Assembly (NCBI GenBank): GCA_002727895.1
Contig: PBUO01000076.1
Coordinates: forward strand, 8,920-26,252
DNA from: Acidimicrobiaceae bacterium
GTDB taxonomy: Bacteria > Actinomycetota > Acidimicrobiia > Acidimicrobiales > MedAcidi-G1
DNA length: 17,333 nt
Direction of reading: 5' to 3'
Shown here piece after piece: positions 12,839-17,333 of this stretch; the stretch's first letter is position 1; every line of letters begins with the position of its first letter. A program made the translations under genes and the position numbers. The notes under the pieces were generated by a model, which did no database searches, was not told where the DNA came from, and saw nothing but the letters and a program-made list of their open reading frames with translations.

Positions 12839-14284
12839 GTGACCACGGGCCATGACCAGCTGCGGGCCACGCTGCGCGACGCCGTCGGGTCGGCCGGCTG
12901 GCTGGAGGTGTCCGACGCGCCGGGGATGGTCGTCGACTTCCGGGGGATCTACTCGGGCCAGCCGGTGGCCATTGTGCGACCGGGCACCGTCGACGAGGTA
13001 CGGGCCGTGGTCCGGGCCTGCGCGGCGGCCGGCGTCGCCATTGTCACCCAGGGCGGGCACACGTCGCTGTCCGGCGGGTCGGTCCCCACCGACGACCGCC
13101 CGTCGGTACTGCTGTCCACGTCGCGGATGACCCGCATCGAGAGCATCGATCCGGCCCGCTACACGATCACCGTGGAGGCCGGCTGCACCATCGAGCAGGT
13201 CCAGCAGGCGGCGGCCGCCGTCGACCGGCAGCTGGGCATGGACTGGGGGGCGCGGGGCACGGCCACGGTCGGCGGGGCGGTGTCAACCAACGCCGGTGGC
13301 CTGAACGTCCTGCGGTACGGCCCGACGAGGGACAGCGTGGTCGGCCTCGAGGCGGTTCTGGCCGACGGCGAGGTCTTTGACGGCCTGCGGGCCCTGCGCA
13401 AGGACAACACCGGCTACGACCTCAAGCACCTGTTCATCGGTGGCGAGGGGTCGCTGGGGATCGTCACCCGGGTGGTACTGAAGCTGCACCCCCGCCAGGA
13501 CCACCACCGAACATTCTTCGCCGCTCTGGTCGAGCTGGAGAACGTCCACGATCTTTACGACCGGGCGTGCGCGCTGGACCACGCCGGCCTGACCGCCTTC
13601 GAGCTGGTGCCCGAGGCCGGGGTGGCCGGCACCATCGAGTCGTTCGGGGTGGCGCGGCCCATGGCCACCCGGTCCGACTGGTACCTGCTGGGCCGGTTCA
13701 GCGGGACCAGCCCCGTCGACGACACGGCAACGACCTTCCTGTCCGAGGCGGTCGAGGCCGGGCTGCTGCTGGACGCCGTGGTGGCCGACACCGCCGCCCA
13801 GGAGGAGAACCTTTGGGTGCTGCGCGACGAACTTCCGCCGGAGACCCTGTTCGATGTCAAGGGGGCCAAGTTCGACGCCGCGGTGCCCATCGACCGGGTG
13901 GCCGATTACCAGCGGGCCGCCGAGGCGGTGGCCGCCGAGCTGTGCGGCGACGAGGCCGTCGTCTACGCGTTCGGCCACCTGGGCGACGGCAACCTGCACC
14001 TGTACGTGAACGCCTCGCTAGAGCGGGGCAGCCGGATGGACCCGGCACGGGTCGACGAGGTGCAGGCGGCCATCGACCGGCTGACGTGGGAGATGGGCGG
14101 CACGGTCAGCGCCGAGCACGGCGTCGGCCAGGAGCTGCTGGACCGGGTCGCCGGCCAGAAGTCGGCCGTGGAGCTGGCCATGATGCGGCGGGTCAAGGCG
14201 GCGCTGGACCCCGACGACCTGTTCAACCCGGGGCGGGGCGCCCACTGTGCGCCCGTAGCCGCCGACGACGGAGGGACGACCTGA
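12839..14284 (+). CDS. FAD-linked 2-hydroxyacid dehydrogenase (GlcD / D-2-hydroxyglutarate or D-lactate type)
   Basis: A 481-aa flavoprotein of the vanillyl-alcohol-oxidase fold. The FAD_binding_4 domain includes QGGHTSLSGG (71-80) and GGAVSTNAGG (about 145-154), followed by NTGYDLKHLFIGGEGSLGIV. The C-terminal FAD-oxidase domain has metal- and substrate-binding H380 and H387 in FGHLGDGNLH and E426-H427 in EHGVG. This arrangement is that of D-2-hydroxyglutarate and D-lactate dehydrogenases, which pass electrons to a quinone or electron-transfer flavoprotein. GTG 12839 is chosen because GGAGGG sits just upstream and the first residues match the family. The same frame is open upstream only because it runs antiparallel to good codon bias in the previous gene. 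It overlaps the next gene by 1 nt (TGATG). Confidence 0.88.
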   Translation: MTTGHDQLRATLRDAVGSAGWLEVSDAPGMVVDFRGIYSGQPVAIVRPGTVDEVRAVVRACAAAGVAIVTQGGHTSLSGGSVPTDDRPSVLLSTSRMTRIESIDPARYTITVEAGCTIEQVQQAAAAVDRQLGMDWGARGTATVGGAVSTNAGGLNVLRYGPTRDSVVGLEAVLADGEVFDGLRALRKDNTGYDLKHLFIGGEGSLGIVTRVVLKLHPRQDHHRTFFAALVELENVHDLYDRACALDHAGLTAFELVPEAGVAGTIESFGVARPMATRSDWYLLGRFSGTSPVDDTATTFLSEAVEAGLLLDAVVADTAAQEENLWVLRDELPPETLFDVKGAKFDAAVPIDRVADYQRAAEAVAAELCGDEAVVYAFGHLGDGNLHLYVNASLERGSRMDPARVDEVQAAIDRLTWEMGGTVSAEHGVGQELLDRVAGQKSAVELAMMRRVKAALDPDDLFNPGRGAHCAPVAADDGGTT

Positions 14285-15366
14285 TGGTGGGACGACCGAG
14301 GGCCACGGTGGCCGCCATGGCCAGCTACCGGCCCGGCAAGTCAGCAGCCCAGGCCGCGGACGAGCACGGCCTGGACGAGGCGGTGAAGCTGGCCTCCAAC
14401 GAGAACCCGTACCCGCCGGTGCCGTCGATCGTCGAGGCGGTGGCCGCGGCGGCCGGCGACGTCAACCGGTACGGCGACCATCGGGCCGCCGACCTGCGGG
14501 CCACCCTGGCCGGATGGTTGGGCGTGGACGCCGATCGGATCGCCTGCGGGTGCGGTTCGGTGGGCCTGCTCCAGCAGTTGTTCCTGGCCTATGTGGACCC
14601 GGGCGACGAGGTGGTGTACCCGTGGCCGTCGTTCGAGGCCTACCCGGTGGACGTGGCCATCACCGCGGCGACCGAGGTGGCCGTGCCGCTGGTCGACGAG
14701 GCGTTCGATCTGGACGCGGTGGCCGACGCGGTGACGCCCCGCACCAAGTTGGTGGTGCTGGCCAACCCCAACAACCCGACCGGTACCGCGGTGCACGTCG
14801 ACGACCTGCGGCGCCTCGTCGAACGGGTTCCCGACGACGTGCTTGTCGTCGTGGACGAGGCGTACCGGGAGTTCGTGACGGCGGACCTGGGCGACCCCGT
14901 CCACGACCTTCAGCCCGACCACCCCAACGTGGTGGTACTGCGGACCTTCTCCAAGGCTTACGGGCTGGCCGCCCTGCGGACCGGCTACGCGGTGGCCGAC
15001 CCGTCGGTGGTGGGCGAGCTGGACAAGGTGCTGATCCCGTTCGCGGTGAACCACCTAGCCCAGGTGGCGTCGCTGGCCGCCATCGAGGCCGAGGCCGAGG
15101 CTCGGGTGGTGATCGGTCGCCTGGTCGCCGAGCGCGACCGGGTGGTGGCCGCCCTGCGGGCCGATGGCTGGGACCTGCCCGACTCGCACGCCAACTTCGT
15201 TTGGCTGCCGTTGGGGGAGCGGACCGACGCCCTGTTCTCGGAGGTCGAGCGACGGGGCGTGGTGGTGCGGCCGTTCCCCGGGGTGGGGATCCGGGTCACC
15301 ATCGGGAGCCCCACCGAAAACGACCGTTTTCTGGCCGTGTTGGCCGAGGTGGTGGCCGAGGTCTGA
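14284..15366 (+). CDS. hisC: HisC-type PLP aminotransferase (histidinol-phosphate or aromatic amino acid)
   Basis: A 360-aa fold-type I aminotransferase, subgroup I-beta. Features in order: LASNENPYPP, RYGDHRAADLRATLA, GCGSVGLLQQL (phosphate-binding), the NPNNPTG motif at 161-167, D191 and Y194 in VVDEAYREF, the PLP lysine K224 in TFSKAYGLAALRTGY with R232, and the C-terminal VGIRVTIGSPTEN. These are the hallmarks of HisC and of the related actinobacterial phenylalanine/aromatic aminotransferase Pat. The ATG at 14284 shares a base with the upstream stop, so translation is coupled. It sits with oxidoreductases rather than with other his genes. A catabolic or aromatic transaminase role is therefore at least as likely as histidine biosynthesis; the gene symbol reflects the family only. 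Confidence 0.85.
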   Translation: MVGRPRATVAAMASYRPGKSAAQAADEHGLDEAVKLASNENPYPPVPSIVEAVAAAAGDVNRYGDHRAADLRATLAGWLGVDADRIACGCGSVGLLQQLFLAYVDPGDEVVYPWPSFEAYPVDVAITAATEVAVPLVDEAFDLDAVADAVTPRTKLVVLANPNNPTGTAVHVDDLRRLVERVPDDVLVVVDEAYREFVTADLGDPVHDLQPDHPNVVVLRTFSKAYGLAALRTGYAVADPSVVGELDKVLIPFAVNHLAQVASLAAIEAEAEARVVIGRLVAERDRVVAALRADGWDLPDSHANFVWLPLGERTDALFSEVERRGVVVRPFPGVGIRVTIGSPTENDRFLAVLAEVVAEV

Positions 15367-15374
15367 GCCGGGGC

Positions 15375-15713
15375 TTAGCAGCAGTCGAGGAGGGCGGCGG
15401 CCTCGGATAGGGCGCCGGTGCGGGCCTCGTACCAGATCCAGCGGCCGCGGCGCTCCCGGTCGACCAGGCCGGCCTCGTGGAGGACCTTTAGGTGGTGGCT
15501 GCCCGTGGGCTGGGAGCGGTCGACCAGGTCGACCACGTCGCAGGCGCAGGTTCCGCCGGGCCGGGTGGCGATGAGGCTGAACAGGCGCAAGCGGACCGGG
15601 TCGGCTAGGACGGCGAACACCTCGGCTAGGCGGTCGGCGGCCGGCTCGGTTAGGGCCGACTCGTTCAGGGGTGGCAGCAGGTGGCGGTTGCGGTCATATC
15701 GATGGCAGTCCAT
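15375..15713 (-). CDS. arsR: ArsR-family arsenic-responsive repressor
   Basis: A 112-aa winged-helix repressor. The core FAVLADPVRLRLFSLI leads to the arsenite-sensing motif C56-A-C58-D-V-V (as in ELCVCDL of ArsR), the recognition helix QPTGSHHLKVLHEAGLV and the wing RRGRWIWYEAR. Extra cysteines at position 3 and a terminal C111-C112 could complete a thiol-rich As(III) or methylarsenite site. I chose ATG 15713 (minus strand) over the longer frame from 15797. The extra residues would be encoded by the operator and the start of arsI, and the operator ends right before this ATG. It converges on hisC (8-bp gap) and diverges from arsI (49-bp gap), the classic repressor and target layout. Confidence 0.9.
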   Translation of the reverse strand: MDCHRYDRNRHLLPPLNESALTEPAADRLAEVFAVLADPVRLRLFSLIATRPGGTCACDVVDLVDRSQPTGSHHLKVLHEAGLVDRERRGRWIWYEARTGALSEAAALLDCC

Positions 15714-15729
15714 ATTGATGAACATCGAT
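15695..15729. promoter_or_regulatory. Putative ArsR operator between arsR and arsI
   Basis: ATTGATG-AA-CATCGAT (15714-15729) is a dyad with six of seven arm positions paired, in an AT-rich patch between the divergent arsR (ATG 15713) and arsI (ATG 15763). A further half-site ATCGATG (15698-15704) lies just inside arsR, so CATATCGATG and CATATTGATG form a direct repeat 16 bp apart. Binding here would block both genes. The half-site resembles that upstream of the other arsR at 2112-2133. Confidence 0.6.
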
Positions 15730-15762
15730 TCAACAAGTACCCAATGACGGAGGGGCGAGGGC

Positions 15763-16221
15763 ATGGGACGGCTGCAGCTGGCCATCGACGTCGGCAATCT
15801 GGACGAGGCGATCGACTTCTACTCGAAGCTGTTTTCCACGCCGCCGACCAAGGTGAAGGAGGGCTACGCCAACTTCGCCATCGCCGATCCGCCCCTCAAA
15901 CTGGTGCTCTTCGAGAAGCCCGGCAGGGGCGGCACCCTGAACCACCTCGGCGTGGAGGTCGAGACGTCGGCCGAGGTGGTGGCCGCCGAGGCCCGCATCA
16001 CCAGCGAGGGCCTGGACACCACCGGCGTGGGCGACGCCCTGTGTTGCTTCGCCGAGAAGACCGAGACTTGGGTGCACGCCCCCGACGAGGTCCGGTGGGA
16101 GTGGTACGTGAAGACCGGCGACAGCGACCAGTTCGCCGACGTGCAGTTGGGCGGCTCGACCGTGGCCGAGTGCTGTGCCGTCCCGGAGGCCGAGGCCACC
16201 GTGGCCGACTGCTGCGGCTGA
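15763..16221 (+). CDS. arsI: ArsI-type C-As lyase (ArsI/CadI family VOC protein)
   Basis: A 152-aa Fe(II)-dependent dioxygenase-like lyase that removes the organic group from trivalent organoarsenicals such as methylarsenite, yielding As(III). The opening GRLQLAIDVGNLDEAIDFYS, the segment GYANFAIADPPLKLVLFE and NHLGVEVE are typical of the ArsI/CadI group. Likely metal ligands are Q5, H61 and E113 (RWEWY). The vicinal pair C94-C95 (ALCCFAE) matches the pair known to bind methylarsenite in ArsI. The tail adds two more vicinal pairs, C137-C138 and C150-C151. ATG 15763 follows GGAGGGGCGAGGGC. It is transcribed divergently from arsR with a shared operator, consistent with arsenic-induced expression. 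The related CadI name reflects cadmium induction, so the physiological inducer is not certain. Confidence 0.9.
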   Translation: MGRLQLAIDVGNLDEAIDFYSKLFSTPPTKVKEGYANFAIADPPLKLVLFEKPGRGGTLNHLGVEVETSAEVVAAEARITSEGLDTTGVGDALCCFAEKTETWVHAPDEVRWEWYVKTGDSDQFADVQLGGSTVAECCAVPEAEATVADCCG

Positions 16222-16230
16222 GGCCCGTGC

Positions 16231-16971
16231 CTAGGACTCGAGCAGCGAGCCGCCCTCCACGGGCAGGCCGGTGCCGTTGACGTAGTTGGCGGTCTCCGAG
16301 CACAGGAAGGCCACGATCCGACCGAAGTCGGCCGGGTCGCCGATCCGCCCCATGGGGTGGCCGGCAGCCACCGCGTCCAGGTCGTCGTAGATCTCGGCCA
16401 GCCGGCCGGTGGCGTGCAGGCCCGGCTGGATTGAGTTGACCGTCACCCCGTCGCGGGCCACCTCGGTGGCCGTGGTCTTCAGGAAGCCGGTCAGGCCCGC
16501 CCGGGCGGTGTTGGACAACATCAGGTTGGGGGACGGCTCGCGCACCGTGACCGACGTGATGGCCACCACCCGCCCCCAGCCCCGGTCCCGCATGGGCGGG
16601 ATCAGCGCCTTGCACATACGCACGTGGGCCAGCAGGTTCAACTGCAGGGCCGCCGGATAGAGGTCGACGTTGGTGCTGGCGAAGGTCCCCGGCGGGGGGC
16701 CGCCGGCGTTGGCCACCAGGATGTCGACGTGGTCGAGGGCCTCGACGGCCGCGGCGAGCATGGTGTCGATCGAGGAGTCGTCGGCCAGATCCACGGCCAG
16801 CGTGGGCACCTCCCCGTCGATGGTCGCCGCGGCCGCGGCCAACTTCTCGGCCGATCGCGAGGCGAGGGCCACCGTCACCCCCTCGGCGGCCAGTGCCTGG
16901 GCCGAGGCGAGCCCGAGGCCGGTGGAGGCGCCGGTAACCAGCGCGGTGCGTCCTGAGATTCCGAGGTCCAT
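16231..16971 (-). CDS. Atypical short-chain dehydrogenase/reductase (Tyr/Lys replaced)
   Basis: A 246-aa SDR with a normal cofactor fold: TGASTGLG (13-20), ASRS after strand 2, and ANAGG at 87-91. The active site is unusual. Serine S140 (AITSV) is present, but the expected YxxxK is S153-N-T-A-R157 in LMLSNTARAGL. A recognised subgroup of SDRs related to 3-oxoacyl-ACP reductases has this SN-ARAGL pattern together with VREPSPNL, so it is a family trait rather than a local mutation. The reaction in that subgroup is not established. ATG 16971 (minus strand) is the standard start. It converges on arsI with a 9-bp gap and diverges from the small membrane protein. Confidence 0.87.
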   Translation of the reverse strand: MDLGISGRTALVTGASTGLGLASAQALAAEGVTVALASRSAEKLAAAAATIDGEVPTLAVDLADDSSIDTMLAAAVEALDHVDILVANAGGPPPGTFASTNVDLYPAALQLNLLAHVRMCKALIPPMRDRGWGRVVAITSVTVREPSPNLMLSNTARAGLTGFLKTTATEVARDGVTVNSIQPGLHATGRLAEIYDDLDAVAAGHPMGRIGDPADFGRIVAFLCSETANYVNGTGLPVEGGSLLES

Positions 16972-17035
16972 GATCGGACGGTAGCCAGCGCTGGCGGTCG
17001 TGGCTGGAGCGGGGCGCGGCTGGCAGGCTGTCCCG

Positions 17036-17209
17036 ATGCGTATCGACACCGAGGGCCTCAGTTGGTGGTTGTTTCTGGCCTGCGCGGTGGTTTTCACCAT
17101 CGCCTCGATTCGGGTCGGCGACGTGCTGTTCACCATCGGATCGATCCTCTTCCTGGCCGCCTGCGTGGTGTTCCTTGCCGGGCGCGACCGGTCCACCCTC
17201 GACGGCTGA
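17036..17209 (+). CDS. Small two-helix membrane protein of unknown function
   Basis: A 57-aa protein, MRIDTEGLSWWLFLACAVVF onward, with two hydrophobic segments (about 10-26 and 31-47) separated by the short turn RVGD and ending in a charged GRDRSTLDG tail. It is not a recognised family. Support comes from good membrane-protein character, a start 64 bp from the divergent SDR, and the next gene following 10 nt after the stop. An earlier in-frame ATG at 17000 would add 12 residues of intergenic-like sequence. It may be a membrane accessory to the ThDP enzyme that follows, or simply cotranscribed. Confidence 0.6.
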   Translation: MRIDTEGLSWWLFLACAVVFTIASIRVGDVLFTIGSILFLAACVVFLAGRDRSTLDG

Positions 17210-17219
17210 GGCGCCCGGG

Positions 17220-17333
17220 ATGACGCGCACCGGCGGCCGCCTGCTGGTCGACTGTCTGCTCGAGCAAGGCGTCGACACCGCCTTCGGGGTGCCAGGCGAG
17301 AGCTACCTGGCGGTGCTCGACGCCTTCCACGAC
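17220..17333 (+). CDS. N-terminus of a ThDP-dependent enzyme (acetolactate synthase-like), cut by window edge
   Basis: The last 38 codons read MTRTGGRLLVDCLLEQGVDT, then AFGVPGESYLAVLDAFHD, with no stop before the edge. GVxxAFGVPGESYLAVLDA is the opening of the acetolactate synthase / benzoylformate decarboxylase type of ThDP enzymes (COG0028). The catalytic glutamate and cofactor motif lie outside the window, so the specific reaction cannot be named. It differs from the xsc opening (FGIMGSAFMDAMD). The start follows GAGGCGCCCGGG, 10 nt after the small membrane protein. Confidence 0.8.
   Translation, partial: MTRTGGRLLVDCLLEQGVDTAFGVPGESYLAVLDAFHD

Noticed and set aside
13567..14283. N-terminal extension of the HisC frame
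   Set aside because: Arg/Gly/Pro-rich shadow of the dehydrogenase; the ATG at 14284 with TGATG coupling is the natural start.

Overview
High-GC (about 70%) double-stranded DNA with GTG starts, start/stop overlaps and actinobacterial-style proteins. The gene set (ectoine hydrolase, sulfoacetaldehyde acetyltransferase, several PhyH-type oxygenases, ArsI) suggests an aquatic, possibly marine, actinobacterium such as an Acidimicrobiia member. That placement is an inference from gene content and composition; there is no rRNA or other marker gene. The window is almost fully coding: 16 intact or edge-cut genes, one gene whose reading needs a recoded TGA, and one decayed remnant. I see no tRNA, rRNA, CRISPR or insertion sequence.

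Layout. 1-1911 (+): the end of an unknown protein overlaps a PhyH-type 2OG/Fe(II) oxygenase, which is followed by a D-amino-acid-transaminase-like class IV aminotransferase. 1941-2108 (-): remnant of a LysR C-terminus. 2112-3411 (+): an operator, an ArsR-type repressor, and an ArsP/DUF318-type permease. 3445-4272 (-): second PhyH oxygenase. 4314-4715 (+): DUF983 zinc-ribbon membrane protein. 4772-9790 (+): doeA-like ectoine hydrolase, ArgE-like M20 deacetylase, third PhyH oxygenase and xsc, tightly packed. 9818-10393 (-): VOC-fold protein. 10457-15366 (+): SDR, FAD amine oxidoreductase, FAD-linked 2-hydroxyacid dehydrogenase and a HisC-type aminotransferase. 15375-16221: divergent arsR (-) and arsI (+). 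16231-16971 (-): SDR lacking the usual Tyr/Lys pair. 17036-17333 (+): tiny membrane protein and the start of a ThDP enzyme.

The standout is the permease at 2485-3411. Its frame is open from a GTG one base after arsR to a normal C-terminus, except for one TGA at 2662-2664. That TGA falls exactly where the family motif TPF-C-S-C-S-T-I-P has its first cysteine (here TPF-[TGA]-T-F-T-A-I-P). It is followed 20 nt later by the GGTC loop of a 5-bp hairpin, which is the geometry expected of a bacterial SECIS element. The simplest reading is a selenocysteine-containing ArsP-like permease under ArsR control.

Two themes tie the window together. One is breakdown of osmolytes and amino compounds: ectoine ring opening and deacetylation, sulfoacetaldehyde to acetyl phosphate plus sulfite, and assorted dehydrogenases, aminotransferases and hydroxylases. 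The other is organoarsenical handling: a permease of the ArsP family and, 12 kb away, the C-As lyase ArsI. Each sits beside its own ArsR, with ATTGAT-type operators abutting the arsR start codons.
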